Part shown: in pieces, positions 34,975-45,900 of the stretch
Layout of the letters: every line of letters starts with the position of its first letter
Numbering within the stretch: position 1 is the first letter of the stretch
Assembly: GCF_003610535.1 (NCBI RefSeq)
Contig: NZ_RAPN01000001.1
Location: forward strand, 1,289,320-1,353,319
DNA length: 64,000 nucleotides
Source: Mangrovibacterium diazotrophicum
GTDB taxonomy: Bacteria > Bacteroidota > Bacteroidia > Bacteroidales > Prolixibacteraceae
Direction: 5' to 3'
Notes under the pieces: model-generated
Told to the model about the DNA's origin: nothing
Database searches by the model: none
Seen by the model: the letters and a program-made list of their open reading frames with translations, nothing else
Program-made: the position numbers and the translations under genes

Positions 34975-37900
34975 TTAAAAATTAAGTGAGAATCCAAATA
35001 AGACTTTGCCGGCGATCGGGTAAATACCGCGGTCAACGCCCTGGCGGTTGTCAGTCGAACTACCAGCTTCAGGATCCAATCCTTCGTACTTCGTGAAGGT
35101 GAAGTAGTCGTCCATTGAAACGAATACGCGGGCACGGTCAATTTTTGCCGCACTCAGCCATTCTTTCGGAAGTGTGTAGCCCAATTGGATTTGTTTGATA
35201 CGCAGGTACGAGCCATCAGAAACCATCAAATCGCTTCTGTACACATAGTCGCTGGTGTTATTTGCTGCCGGACGGCTGGCATTTGTTTTGTCGGCAGTCC
35301 AACGATCTTCAAACATAAACAGCGGTTTATTTGAGAACGGACGATCGGAACGGAACCAGCCCATGAACACGTCGTTGCCATGCGTTCCCTGCAGGAATAA
35401 ATTGAAGTCGAAGCCCTTGTAAGCACAGTTGAACGTTGCACCGTACAACAGGTCCGGATGCGGGTCGCCAATGTAAGTTTGGTCGGCAGCGGTGATTTCA
35501 TCATCATCATTGGTATCTACAATAATCGGATCGCCTGTTGTCGGATCAATTCCATTGGTCTTGTAACCTTTGAAATACCAAACCGGATAGCCTTCTTCAA
35601 ACCATGTTAAATTATAACCTCGCAGATTATCTCCTGAAACCGGAGCATCTACTTTCAAATAAGTTACTTCGTTGTCCAAAGTCGACAAGTTCAGGTTCAC
35701 GCTGTAATCGAAATCACCTGCACTACCTTTGTAGCCCAATTCGAAATCGAGACCTTTGTTGGTTACATCACCACCATTCACATAAGGCCAGTCGTTACCA
35801 ACCGATAATGGTCCTGAACCACTTACGATCAAGTCCTTCGTAACTTTCTTGTAATAGTCAACTGAGAAGTTCAATTTACCGGCAAAAGCGCGCAGGTCGA
35901 TACCGATGTCTAGCTGTTGCGTACGTTCCCAGCGTAGGTCAGTATTGACCAATTTATCAATTTCGGCGCCACTTTGGTAAACATCATCAGCTCCCGGATA
36001 CTGAATTCCAAACACCCAGAATTCTTTGTCCTCGTTACCCGGCAAGTTCGCTTTACTACCGTTTTCACCCCAGCTACCACGCAATTTCAGGTAGTCAACT
36101 GATGGGATGTTGTAGAAATTTTCTTCTGAAATTACCCAACCGGCAGAGAACGCAGGGAATACAGCAGCACGTTTGTTTGTTGGGAATACGCTGGCCGCAT
36201 CACGACGAACAGATGCTTCAACCAGGTAACGTGATTTGTAATCGTATGAAAGACGACCGAAATACGAGTTCATGGTTTGATCGACAAAACCACCACCGGT
36301 GCGGTCATTTTCGTTGCTTGTTGTATAGCCTTGGTAAGCAAAATCATCACCTTCGGTAATCATCGGGCCTGAGTGCAAGGTCCAGTCCGGAGCTTGATAT
36401 TCCTGGGCTGAATAGCCACCCAACAAAGTGAAGGAGTGATCGTTTACATCGAAACTGTACGATGCAAAGTTTTCCCACAACCAGGTGTACCATTTATTAA
36501 TGGTATCGTCCACTGTTGTTTGAGCATTCTGGTTTTCGCTTGAGAAATAGTACTTCGGCGCCCAGCTGTGCTGAACCTGGTAAGTCAAATCCAAACCAAT
36601 TCGCGAGGTGAATGAGAATCCTTTGAACGGTTTGATGGTGGCGTATGCTGTACCCAAAATTTTATCCTGATTGATGTAGTTGTGGTAAGTCTGCAACAAG
36701 GCGATCGGGTTGGCGATTTCACCAGTCACGTAGCTTGGCAAACCATAATAGTTCCCGTTCTCATCCTGCAAAACAGTGTTACCTGCATCCAGCAAGCTCT
36801 GAACATTACTTGGAGTGCCTGTGTAAGTTACCGGAGTCAGCGGATCGATCAGCAAGGTACTGTTTACCACACTGCGGTACTCGTCATCTTCACCTACATA
36901 TTTCTTTTTCGAGTGCGAGAAGCTGATGTTGTTTCCAACTTCCAGCCAGTCATTCATGTTGCTTTTCACATTAACACGTGCAGTGTAGCGATCGTATTTG
37001 GCTTTGCTGCCACCTACAATACCATCTTGTGTGAAATAAGATCCAGACAACATGTAGCTTGATTTTTCAGTTCCAGCCGAATAGCTGACGTGATGCTTTT
37101 GCATGGGTGCGCTTTCAAAAACTTCATCCATCCAGTCGGTATCAGTTCCATCGAGGGTAACAGTTCCCGCGCCGGATTCTTCCATCCACTGTTTGTACTG
37201 TTCAGCATTCATCAAGTCCATGTCGCTGCGCGAACTTTGAACACCGTATTGAAAGTCGTAGCTGATTTTTGCACGTTCGCCTTTTGCACCCGATTTGGTG
37301 GTAATGATGATTACCCCGTTGGCACCTTCAGTACCATAGATTGCTGCCGAAGCCGCATCTTTCAATACTTCCATCGATTCAATATCTGCCGGATCGATGT
37401 TGTTGATATCGCCGGTTTTCATACCGTCAACAATGAATAACGGGTTTGAATTACCATTGGAGTTGACACCGCGAATACGAATTTTGGTACCCGCACCCGG
37501 AGAACCGGAAGTCGATAAAACAGAAACACCGGCTGTACGACCTTGAATGGCCTGGTCCGCACGTGCTACCGGAACACTTTGTAAATCTTCTGCTTTGACG
37601 CTGGAGATTGCACCGGTAACCAAACTTTTCTTTTGAACACCGTACCCAACGGCCACAACTTCTTCAATGCCGATGGTTTCTTCAGCCAGAACAACATTGA
37701 CAACCGACTGGCCACCTACAGCAACTTCCTGTGCCTGCATGCCCACAAAAGACACCAACAAAACAGCATCAGGTGACACATTGGTCAGTGTGTATTTTCC
37801 GTCAAAGTCGGTGATTGTTCCGTTGTTTGTTCCTTTCACAACGACAGTAGCACCCGGGATCGGGTCGCCATTGGCCGAAGAGATCGTTCCCCGAACATCC

Positions 37901-38289
37901 CCCTGCTGCTGAACGCTTTGGGTTTCTTCGTTGAGGTTGGTTAAAATTATCTGGCGATCTTTAATTACATATTTAACAGTTGTTCCTTCGAACAACAGGT
38001 TCAAAACCTCATCAATTTTCTGATCATTTACCGTGATGCTAACTTTGCGATCAACATCAATCAAATCCTGGTTGTAGAGGAAGTAATAATCAGACAGGTT
38101 TTCGATTTCGTTTAAAACCTCAACTAAACTCGTGTTTTTCAAGCTCATGGTCATTCTCGACTGTTGAGAATAACCGGTTACGGCTGATACCTGAAAAATT
38201 CCAATTAGCAGAAACAGAACGGTTAGTCGCATAAAGAATAAGGTTTTTTTTAGGGCATACCAATCCCTAATTTTCTTAGATTTTTTCAT
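34975..38289 (-). CDS. susC: SusC/RagA-family TonB-dependent transporter with STN domain, PUL2
   Basis: 1104 residues. Order: basic N-terminus, signal peptide (about 15-43), STN domain (about 45-120), CarboxypepD-regulatory-like domain (about 130-208), plug (VDGMKTGDINNIDPADIESMEVLKDAASAAIYG) and barrel ending FGFSLNF. The STN domain suggests signalling through the FecR protein encoded just upstream. A predicted antisense RNA (38309-38377) covers its leader. Confidence 0.96.
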   Translation of the reverse strand: MKKSKKIRDWYALKKTLFFMRLTVLFLLIGIFQVSAVTGYSQQSRMTMSLKNTSLVEVLNEIENLSDYYFLYNQDLIDVDRKVSITVNDQKIDEVLNLLFEGTTVKYVIKDRQIILTNLNEETQSVQQQGDVRGTISSANGDPIPGATVVVKGTNNGTITDFDGKYTLTNVSPDAVLLVSFVGMQAQEVAVGGQSVVNVVLAEETIGIEEVVAVGYGVQKKSLVTGAISSVKAEDLQSVPVARADQAIQGRTAGVSVLSTSGSPGAGTKIRIRGVNSNGNSNPLFIVDGMKTGDINNIDPADIESMEVLKDAASAAIYGTEGANGVIIITTKSGAKGERAKISYDFQYGVQSSRSDMDLMNAEQYKQWMEESGAGTVTLDGTDTDWMDEVFESAPMQKHHVSYSAGTEKSSYMLSGSYFTQDGIVGGSKAKYDRYTARVNVKSNMNDWLEVGNNISFSHSKKKYVGEDDEYRSVVNSTLLIDPLTPVTYTGTPSNVQSLLDAGNTVLQDENGNYYGLPSYVTGEIANPIALLQTYHNYINQDKILGTAYATIKPFKGFSFTSRIGLDLTYQVQHSWAPKYYFSSENQNAQTTVDDTINKWYTWLWENFASYSFDVNDHSFTLLGGYSAQEYQAPDWTLHSGPMITEGDDFAYQGYTTSNENDRTGGGFVDQTMNSYFGRLSYDYKSRYLVEASVRRDAASVFPTNKRAAVFPAFSAGWVISEENFYNIPSVDYLKLRGSWGENGSKANLPGNEDKEFWVFGIQYPGADDVYQSGAEIDKLVNTDLRWERTQQLDIGIDLRAFAGKLNFSVDYYKKVTKDLIVSGSGPLSVGNDWPYVNGGDVTNKGLDFELGYKGSAGDFDYSVNLNLSTLDNEVTYLKVDAPVSGDNLRGYNLTWFEEGYPVWYFKGYKTNGIDPTTGDPIIVDTNDDDEITAADQTYIGDPHPDLLYGATFNCAYKGFDFNLFLQGTHGNDVFMGWFRSDRPFSNKPLFMFEDRWTADKTNASRPAANNTSDYVYRSDLMVSDGSYLRIKQIQLGYTLPKEWLSAAKIDRARVFVSMDDYFTFTKYEGLDPEAGSSTDNRQGVDRGIYPIAGKVLFGFSLNF

Positions 38290-38308
38290 AAATTTACGTT
38301 TGTAGAGT

Positions 38309-38377
38309 TGTTAAAAATACACTGTAACGATTCTTCGAGCAGATCAGGGGAGTGGTACCAGCACTTTCCTGATTTTT
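38309..38377 (+). ncRNA. Candidate antisense RNA over the susC leader, PUL2
   Basis: The plus-strand box TACGTTTG at 38295-38302 matches TAnnTTTG and starts 6 bp beyond the susC start codon (upstream of it in the gene's direction). A start near 38309 and the terminator at 38343-38377 give about 69 nt. TTTTC near 38271 is a poor -33 match. This is predicted from sequence only, by analogy with locus 1 and locus 3. Confidence 0.35.
38343..38377 (+). terminator. Plus-strand intrinsic terminator in the fecR-susC gap, PUL2
   Basis: ATCAGGGGAGTG (38343-38354) pairs with CACTTTCCTGAT (38362-38373), giving 12 pairs including two G-T, with a 7-nt loop. TTTTT follows on the plus strand. On the minus strand no T-tract follows, so it is oriented against the operon. 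Confidence 0.65.
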
Positions 38378-38389
38378 AGCTTTTTAAGA

Positions 38390-39409
38390 TCATTTCTTTT
38401 CGATTACTATTTTCATTTTTTCATAAATGCCATTTTGATTTTGTTTACGTTCTTCAATTTTATATTTCATTGGTGTTGTTAAGGCTATCATTTTCAGGAT
38501 CTCTCCCAATTGTTCGTCTTTAAAAGTTGCTCTGAAATTGTACGATTTCAGTTGGTCGTCGCGAATTTCGATATCCACATTGTACCAACGCGAGAGCTTG
38601 TTCATCACTTCTTCCAGCGACTCTCCTTTAAACTGAAGTAAACCCATCGTCCACGAAGTAAACTCCCCGGCATCGATCGTGCTGATCAGTGCTTTGTTTT
38701 GTTGTTTGTCGAACTGAAATCGTTCGTCCGGCTTCATCAGGTAAGTTGCCTGGTCTTGTTTGTCGAGGATCTGTACGCTTCCTTCTTTCAACACAACGCT
38801 TATATTTTCGGCTTCGGAATAGGCAGAAACATCGAACTGTGTGCCCAAGACTTCAACGGTTAAACCGCTTGTACGAACCCGAAACTTGTCGCCATGCTGG
38901 TGTTTTACATGAAAGAAGGCTTCACCATTTAGTTTAACTTCCCTGGCTTCAGCAAATTCAACCGGGTAAGTCAGCTCCGAGCCGCTGTTCAACCAACCGG
39001 TAGAACCATCGGGCAAAACAAAACTTGTTCGTGCACCCATCGGTGACACAATAGTTGCCATCGCCACTTCGCCCGGCTTTTGGTCATTCACAAACCAATA
39101 GATGGAAAAGAGAACGATTGGAATTAACAGGATGGCTGCAATACGTTGATAGTAGTTCAGCATCAGTTTTACAACCGTTTGCTTGACCGGGAAAATATGC
39201 TGATCGAAATGTTGCAGGATTTGCTTGACCTGCGGGGAATGGCTCGCGCCTTCGGGAATCCGTTGCCAGTTTTCGTGCAAAGTGTCATTCAATTCTGATT
39301 CCGGCCCCGATTCAAACAATTCGTTCACCCGCTTAAAATCGCTTCGGGAATAATCACCGCTCTCAAAATTCCGGAATGACTCTTCGTATTTTTGCTCTTT
39401 ATCTTTCAT
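38390..39409 (-). CDS. FecR-family anti-sigma factor, PUL2
   Basis: 339 residues. A cytoplasmic N-terminus precedes a membrane segment (about 88-107, IAAILLIPIVLFSIYWFV). The FecR domain (TSFVLPDGSTGWLNSGSELTYPVEF, VKLNGEAFFHV) and a C-terminal DUF4974-like region with LEEVMNKLSRWYNVDIEI follow. It is paired with the sigma gene 89 bp upstream and the STN-bearing SusC downstream. Confidence 0.93.
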   Translation of the reverse strand: MKDKEQKYEESFRNFESGDYSRSDFKRVNELFESGPESELNDTLHENWQRIPEGASHSPQVKQILQHFDQHIFPVKQTVVKLMLNYYQRIAAILLIPIVLFSIYWFVNDQKPGEVAMATIVSPMGARTSFVLPDGSTGWLNSGSELTYPVEFAEAREVKLNGEAFFHVKHQHGDKFRVRTSGLTVEVLGTQFDVSAYSEAENISVVLKEGSVQILDKQDQATYLMKPDERFQFDKQQNKALISTIDAGEFTSWTMGLLQFKGESLEEVMNKLSRWYNVDIEIRDDQLKSYNFRATFKDEQLGEILKMIALTTPMKYKIEERKQNQNGIYEKMKIVIEKK

Positions 39410-39498
39410 TTAATGCCCTCTGAAAATTTCTTTTTTCGCAGGTTATATCCTGAAAAATGAAAAACCCCTATTCGGCACCAATAAAATTTTGAAAAAAA

Positions 39499-40074
39499 TC
39501 AGGAGGGTAAAAAGAAAAACAATAATTCGAGACCTTCAGGCATTTCAACACTGAAACGACTCTTCAGGTACTTCATCGCTTCAGTAATCTGGTTTTCAAC
39601 TGTTTTTACAGAGATATCCAGTTCATCTGCGATTTCTTTCACGGGCTTGCCTTCTTTTTTGCGAGCGATAAATATTTGCCTTCTCCGCTCAGGCATTTCC
39701 GCAATAAAAAGCTCCAGCTTTTGAATAACCAACTGATAGCGGTCTTCAAATTCCGTCGAATTTTCATCCGCGTCAATCTCGTCAATCAACTGGTGCTTGT
39801 AAGACTCTTCTTTCGATTTCCTCAGAAAATTTTTCTTCACTGCATTAAAGGCAATGGTGAAGAGGTAGGCTTGGATCGAAGTGTTGATCTTTAGATTCTC
39901 GTGATTCTTCCAGACCTTCAGAAAAACTTCCTGAACAATCTCCTGCGCCTCGCTTTCATTCTTCAAATAAGAAAAAGCAAACGCATAGATCTTGTCTCCG
40001 TAGAACTGAAACAACTGCCTGAATGCACGAGGATCACCTTTTCGAAGTATCTCTGTGTTAAAAAGTTGATTCAA
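39499..40074 (-). CDS. RNA polymerase ECF-type sigma factor, PUL2
   Basis: 191 residues. Region 2 (FRQLFQFYGDKIYAFAFSYL, SEAQEIVQEVFLKVWKNHENL) and region 4 (MPERRRQIFIARKKEGKPVKEIADELDISVKTVENQITEAMKYLK) are intact. It is the first gene of the PUL2 regulatory and transport set and probably activates PUL2 when FecR releases it. Confidence 0.95.
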   Translation of the reverse strand: MNQLFNTEILRKGDPRAFRQLFQFYGDKIYAFAFSYLKNESEAQEIVQEVFLKVWKNHENLKINTSIQAYLFTIAFNAVKKNFLRKSKEESYKHQLIDEIDADENSTEFEDRYQLVIQKLELFIAEMPERRRQIFIARKKEGKPVKEIADELDISVKTVENQITEAMKYLKSRFSVEMPEGLELLFFFLPS

Positions 40075-40414
40075 TATTGTTGTTGGTTTAGGTTTTGCTA
40101 TTCAGCATACTACAAAGTAATAAAAATATTGCTAAGCATTTAAAATCTTAGGTTTCAAAACATATTCCCTGGCACAATATTCCTCTTGTCGAACTTGCTT
40201 GATTTCGAAAACAAAATACTCAGAAGTCTGATTTATTGTATTTTAGACGAACAAAAAAAATCCTGCCACCTTTTGCTTATGTTTAAAATCGCTATTTTGC
40301 AACAATTGGTGCACAAACAAAAGCATACCAGAAACGTTTATTTGATAAATTTTTTGACAACTTTGCACCCGACTTGAGGAAAAGTTGACGAAAGTATTAA
40401 CCAAAAGTGTATAC
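40075..40414. other. 340-bp divergent intergenic region
   Basis: It separates the divergent PUL2 sigma gene and the E1 dehydrogenase gene and is AT-rich. A 5-bp inverted repeat CTAAG/CTTAG lies near 40132-40152. TAnnTTTG-like boxes with one mismatch occur on both strands (CAACTTTG near 40360 on plus, TTACTTTG near 40111 on minus). No ORF or RNA with support was found; it presumably carries both promoters. Confidence 0.5.
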
Positions 40415-42838
40415 ATGTACCTTGAGAAATCCGAGCTATTGGAATCGACTGAAAATAAAACACAAAACGAAATCCTAAACGATTATTACCTGGTTTATTT
40501 AAGCCGTCAGTTGAGTGTTTTAGGGAGAAGAGAAGTTCATAACGGCCGTGCACACTTTGGAATTTTTGGCGACGGGAAAGAGCTTACGCAAATTGCTTAC
40601 GCCAAAGCATTCCGCAAGGGAGATTGGAGATCCGGTTACTACCGCGATCAAACTTTCATGCTGTACCTGGGATTACTTCAACCCGAAGAATTCTTCGCCA
40701 TGATTTATGGCGATACGGATTTGAACTTTAACCCATCTACCGGCGGTCGAAATTTCAACAACCATTTCAGCACGCGAAACATTAACGAACAAGGCGAGAT
40801 TAAAGACCTGATGAAGCAGTACAATTCGGCTTCTGATGTTTCTTCTACCGCCGGGCAAATGCCTCGTTTGCTGGGCTTGGCCCAGGCTTCGAAAATCGTT
40901 CGGAATAACCCCGAGCTGAAAGAAGTGCTCAATAATAACGTTGATGGTAACGAAGTGGCTTTCGGGTCTATTGGTGACGCCAGTACTTCCGAAGGTATGT
41001 TCTTCGAAACGATTAATGCTGCCGGAGTATTGCAAGTGCCGCTTGCAGTTGCTGTTTATGACGATGGCTTTGGCATCAGCGTTCCGAAGAAACTCCAAAC
41101 AACCAAGGAGAGCATTTCGGAAGTGCTGAAAGGTTTCCAAAAAGAAAAAGGAACAAACGGAATCGAAATTTACACCTGTAAAGGGTGGGATTACCCGAAT
41201 TTGGTTTCGACCTTCGAAAAAGGAATTGCAGCTTGCCGTAAAACGCAAACTCCTGCCCTTTTCCACGTTCAGGAAGTTACCCAGCCATTGGGACACTCCA
41301 CCTCGGGATCGCACGAGCGTTACAAGGGGAAAGAGCGTCTGGCATGGGAGAAGGAGTTCGACTGTGTAAGCCAATTCCGCAAATGGATTTTATCGTCGGG
41401 TAAAGCTGACGAAGCAGCCTTAAAAGAAGTTGAAAACCGGGCAGGTAAACGGGCACGTCAAGCCCGCGATATTGCCTGGAAACATTATACCGAAAGTTTC
41501 AAAACTGAGACCGACAGTCTGCACGAGATTGTTGTTGAACTGAAAGAACACAAGCAGAAACCGGTTGATCACTCGAGTGAATTTGAAGCAGTAACTACAA
41601 AATTATTCCCTACCCGACGTGCACTCTTCAGCTTTGCCAAACGCTTGAAATACGAGCTTCACGGCATGGAGGAAGTGAAAACAGAACGGGAAAAGCTGAT
41701 CAAATGGCTTGAGAAATTTGAAGCCCGCACAAAGGTGATGTACAACCGCCAGCTGCACCGCGAAGGTGTTGATTCAACCCTGAACGTTGAAGCAGTGCCG
41801 GTTCAGATTGACGAAGATGCACCAATGGTGAACGGTCACGATATTCTTGCTGAAAATTTCCATAAACTGTTTGCGAAATACCCCAACCTGGTAACTTTTG
41901 GTGAGGACACCGGATTTATGGGCGACGTGAACCAGGGGATGAAAGGCATGCAGGAAGCGTTTGGTGAACACCGTGTTTCCGACACCGGTATTCGTGAGAC
42001 TACCATTATTGGTCAGGGTGTAGGATTAGCCCTGCGCGGCTTCCGACCTATTGCCGAGATTCAGTACCTCGACTACCTGATGTACGGTTTGCCGACCTTA
42101 AGCGACGACTTGGCCAGCATGCAATATCGTACAATGGGAAAACAATCGGCTCCGCTGATCGTCCGCACCCGTGGTCACCAGTTGCAAGGAATCTGGCATG
42201 CCGGTTCGCCGATGCAAATGATCTTGGGATCGATGCGCGGTGTGTTCCTTTGTGTACCCCGCAACATGACGCAGGCAGCCGGAATGTACAACACGCTGCT
42301 GGAAGGTAATGACCCGGCATTGGTTATCGAGCCGCTGAAAGGCTACAATGTAAAAGAACATCTTCCATCTAATCTGGGTGAATATAAAGTTGCAATGGGT
42401 GTTCCTGAAGTTTTACACGAAGGAACAGACGTGACTCTGGTTACTTACGCATGGAATGCACACCACGCGGTAAAAGCCGCTCAATTGTTGATGGAACTAA
42501 AGAATATCTCTGTTGAAGTCATCGATGTACAAACACTGATGCCGTTTGATGTCAACCACCGGATTGTGGAGTCGATTAAGAAAACCAACAAGGTAATTTT
42601 TGTTGACGAGGACGTTCCCGGTGGTGCTTCAGCCTACATGCTGCAAAAAGTGATTGATGAGCAAAAAGCATTCAACTACCTGGACACTGCTCCGGTAACA
42701 TTGCCTGCGGCTGAACACCGCCCGGCATACGGTATCGATGGTGAATATTTCACCAAACCGACAGTTGAACGGATCTATGACGCCATCTACAACATGATGC
42801 GCGAAACAAATGTCAAAAAATATCCACCATTGGATTAA
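40415..42838 (+). CDS. Fused alpha/beta 2-oxoacid dehydrogenase E1 (thiamine pyrophosphate-dependent)
   Basis: About 807 residues from the ATG at 40415; the frame also reaches a TTG at 40385. The N-terminal half is an E1-alpha domain with the TPP motif GDASTSEGMFFETINAAG and the HxxFGIFGDGKEL context. The C-terminal half is E1-beta (VTFGEDTGFMGDVNQGMKGM, DTGIRETTIIGQGVGLALRGFRPIAEIQYLDY). It decarboxylates a 2-oxoacid, probably branched-chain or pyruvate-like, and passes the acyl group to an E2 not encoded here. It is cytoplasmic and appears monocistronic. A terminator follows 20 bp downstream. Confidence 0.92.
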   Translation: MYLEKSELLESTENKTQNEILNDYYLVYLSRQLSVLGRREVHNGRAHFGIFGDGKELTQIAYAKAFRKGDWRSGYYRDQTFMLYLGLLQPEEFFAMIYGDTDLNFNPSTGGRNFNNHFSTRNINEQGEIKDLMKQYNSASDVSSTAGQMPRLLGLAQASKIVRNNPELKEVLNNNVDGNEVAFGSIGDASTSEGMFFETINAAGVLQVPLAVAVYDDGFGISVPKKLQTTKESISEVLKGFQKEKGTNGIEIYTCKGWDYPNLVSTFEKGIAACRKTQTPALFHVQEVTQPLGHSTSGSHERYKGKERLAWEKEFDCVSQFRKWILSSGKADEAALKEVENRAGKRARQARDIAWKHYTESFKTETDSLHEIVVELKEHKQKPVDHSSEFEAVTTKLFPTRRALFSFAKRLKYELHGMEEVKTEREKLIKWLEKFEARTKVMYNRQLHREGVDSTLNVEAVPVQIDEDAPMVNGHDILAENFHKLFAKYPNLVTFGEDTGFMGDVNQGMKGMQEAFGEHRVSDTGIRETTIIGQGVGLALRGFRPIAEIQYLDYLMYGLPTLSDDLASMQYRTMGKQSAPLIVRTRGHQLQGIWHAGSPMQMILGSMRGVFLCVPRNMTQAAGMYNTLLEGNDPALVIEPLKGYNVKEHLPSNLGEYKVAMGVPEVLHEGTDVTLVTYAWNAHHAVKAAQLLMELKNISVEVIDVQTLMPFDVNHRIVESIKKTNKVIFVDEDVPGGASAYMLQKVIDEQKAFNYLDTAPVTLPAAEHRPAYGIDGEYFTKPTVERIYDAIYNMMRETNVKKYPPLD

Positions 42839-42858
42839 AAAATATTAGATTAAAAGAG

Positions 42859-42896
42859 AAAGGTCGAGCATAACTGTTCGACCTTTTTTATTGTTG
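42859..42896. terminator. Terminator, copy 1 of a 38-bp direct repeat
   Basis: AAAGGTCGA / TCGACCTTT stem with a 10-nt loop and T-run, 20 bp after the E1 stop. All 38 bases including the loop and the trailing ATTGTTG are identical to 49554-49591 in the same orientation. It lies in the convergent gap between E1 and CotH, so it could act in both directions. Confidence 0.85.
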
Positions 42897-42943
42897 CAAA
42901 TTCTGCAAGATACTGATACACGCCCCCAAAAGCACAGGTTTTA

Positions 42944-45900
42944 TTAATGTTCTACTATTAATTTCAGGTAACTAATCGTTTGACCACTGCTTAATCGGGC
43001 TAGGTAGATTCCGGAGGGCACATTTGCTGCGTTCCAATCAAAAAGATGTTGGCCTTTCGCCAAGGTTCCAGAAAACAACAATTCCTGCAATTGCCCCTGC
43101 ATATTGAAAATACACAAACTAACTTCCGTTTTCTCCGCACATCCGAATTCAATAGTCGTTTGCTGGTTAAATGGGTTCGGGTAGTTCTTCAATTCAAAGT
43201 TACTGATATCGTTTTTCTCGATGTCGTCAATTGCTGTGACGGTATTCGACACCCCAGGACTTCCTTTTTTTGACGCAGAGCTAAACCAGTTCTGTGCTAA
43301 TGAGTTGTCAGCTTCTGCATTTCTCAAAATTAAACTGTTCCCCTCACCATCGGGCTCCGTTGGCCAAGGGTATTCGGAGGCGTAGCAAACCTGATCAATC
43401 AATTCCTCTGTAGTGTTGTACAGTCGGATACATTCACCCGAACTACTAAATCCAAATCCCAGCGAACCTTGGTAGTTAGTCACATCCGGGTAAATCGCAT
43501 GGAAGTTTTCAGTATTTCGGCAAACCACAAGGTACTCGTATGGCCCCATAATCGTGTTCGCATTGAAATTGTATTCATTCGAATCGTCAGAATCTTTTAA
43601 AATCCAATTGGTCAGATTCACATAGTTGCTGCTGTTGTTGTAAAGTTCAACCCAATCGTCACTATCGTACTCGTCAGAAGCATGATACATTATTTCAGAG
43701 ATGACAATATTTTTCGAAGAAGCGTCTTCTTCAAAAACAGCCGTTATACTTTTGGCCTGATCCATGGACACAGTGATATTTGCATCTGTCGATTGGACAT
43801 CGCCTTCCCAACGTACAAATCGATATCCAACCGGGGCAATAGCGGTTAGTTCGATAGGAACATCTTTGAAATAAATTCCAGTCCATGGAAACTGCTGTAA
43901 CAGAATCGTGTTCAATTGTACAGTTGCCTCATCGCAACCCGAGATAGCAAGCTGAACGTTGAGGCTGTCGCTTAAGCTGAATTGCTCCAAAATAAACTCG
44001 CGCAAAATTGCCGGTCGTTCCAGTGCAAAGGTCTTCAGTCGCGAAATGTTGTGTTCCCATTGCTCCTCGTAGCCCCCCCAGCGCTCTGCATGCGTGCTGA
44101 TTTCGTCCTCGATGGCTGCCTCACATCCAGTAATTCGGCTGACTACCGAATCTGGCAAAAAGGTTGTATTCAGATGATCAGCAAACGTGTTGATAAAACG
44201 ATTCTTGAACCCCTGATTGTTCATTAAGGAACGTAGCAAAAATGTTGACCATGCCGGATTCGGCCAGTCGTCATTATCCGGATCCAATGCCAACGCTATC
44301 GAATTGGTATGTAGCTCATCATCGAAATACCAAATTCCAAAGGTCGCATCTACGTCGTACAAAATCCAGCGCCATTTCCCGGTTGAGCCCTGTTGTCGCC
44401 AAAATTTGATATTATTACCCGGCCAGTCGGTATTGTGTGCATATTGCTCCACCACGTTGTAACGAATAAAATTGTCGACGTCCATTTGTGTTGTAATGTA
44501 GTTGTAATTATCTGTTACCGAGAGATCATTCGAATCAATGAAGTTCAACATGGCAACATAATTCTCATTACTACCCTCCACAACCGTTCCATCGTATTCC
44601 AGCAAGTCTATTTCGTCTTTATCAATGCCATTGTTATCTGCGAGGAAATCTTCGTTTACTTTCTCGCGAATATTATAAATTCCCCAATAATCGCTGTTCA
44701 AATAAACGACACAAGGACGACCTGCCTGTGCGTCAAGCTTCATATCAAGACCAATACCGGTTAGGAAAAGGTCGCGAACAATGGTCCCCCAGCTTTGCAC
44801 CTCGCCGAAACTATCGGAACCTCCGCTCCGAAGAACCAGGTTGTCGAACTCCTCGAGCGCCTTATTGTCGAACAGTTTACCTTTGATATGTTTCGGTCCA
44901 TATTCCGAACGCGCATAAAGAGCAAGTGATTTTTGCTCGTATCCGCGTGAATAATTTCCAAACACTTTGAAACCAGCATCAAGTGCAAACCCTGTCTGCC
45001 CCGGCGTAAAATAAAATTCCGCATGAACCGGTTTTTCCCAGTCCATCCAAAAATTAGCCCCCTTATAAGGGAAGCTCGCCTGGGCATTGGGACCGGAGGT
45101 ATAAATGCCGGTATTGTAATCCCAAAGGTTTTCTGGTTGGGTTGAAAGAAAGACCACCGGCAAGGACTTATTGAAAGCAGGGAAATAGCTATTGGTCACC
45201 ACATCTCCTGCGAGATAGCCACCTTTGATTATACGAGCTTTTACAGTAACTGCCGTATCAACTTGCAATGGAGTATAATAAAAAAGCGACAGTTCATCTG
45301 GATCGGAACCGTCCGTGGTATAATAAACCGTATCTGTTGGGTTTGTCGCCGTAAGTTCCAGTGCGAAGGTGTGATCGTACAAGCCACCGGCAACAGAAAA
45401 TACAGGAAGTAAGTTTTCATCTTTTAACAAGCCTTCGCTGGTGTTGGCAAGCCATGGTGTCGCCTGCTTAAAGTACCAAAGCTTCGTATCGTCACCCTCC
45501 CGGTAGCCGTATGTAATGTCGTTACCGAGAGACGGAATAAGCATGTTGCTAACAATTTCTCCGCCCGCGTTAAACAGGAAAAGGCTGTCGCCATCGGCAC
45601 TGAGCTTAAAATCAGTATGCCCCGTTCGGTTATACAGGGCTAAAATTTCGGGTGCTTGGTTGATGCTGAAATCGGAACTGCGCACCGATAAAAACGGGAT
45701 CGCCGTTAAGTCGCTCGAACTCGCGTAATTGTTATGTACTTCGATGGCTAGCAGGTTGGTCCCTTCGTGCAAGAGCGAGGCAAAACTTTCAATATTGAAT
45801 GAATCGGGTGCCAGGCCCTGGTACATGAGTGCTTCTTTATCAATCGTTGCATAAGCGGAGTAGGCAGGAGTATCGCCTGCAGTTCCTAAGTTCGATCGGG

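Noticed and set aside
40385-40414. TTG start for the E1 dehydrogenase
   Set aside because: TTG starts are rare, and the ATG at 40415 gives an N-terminus in line with homologues; not fully excluded.
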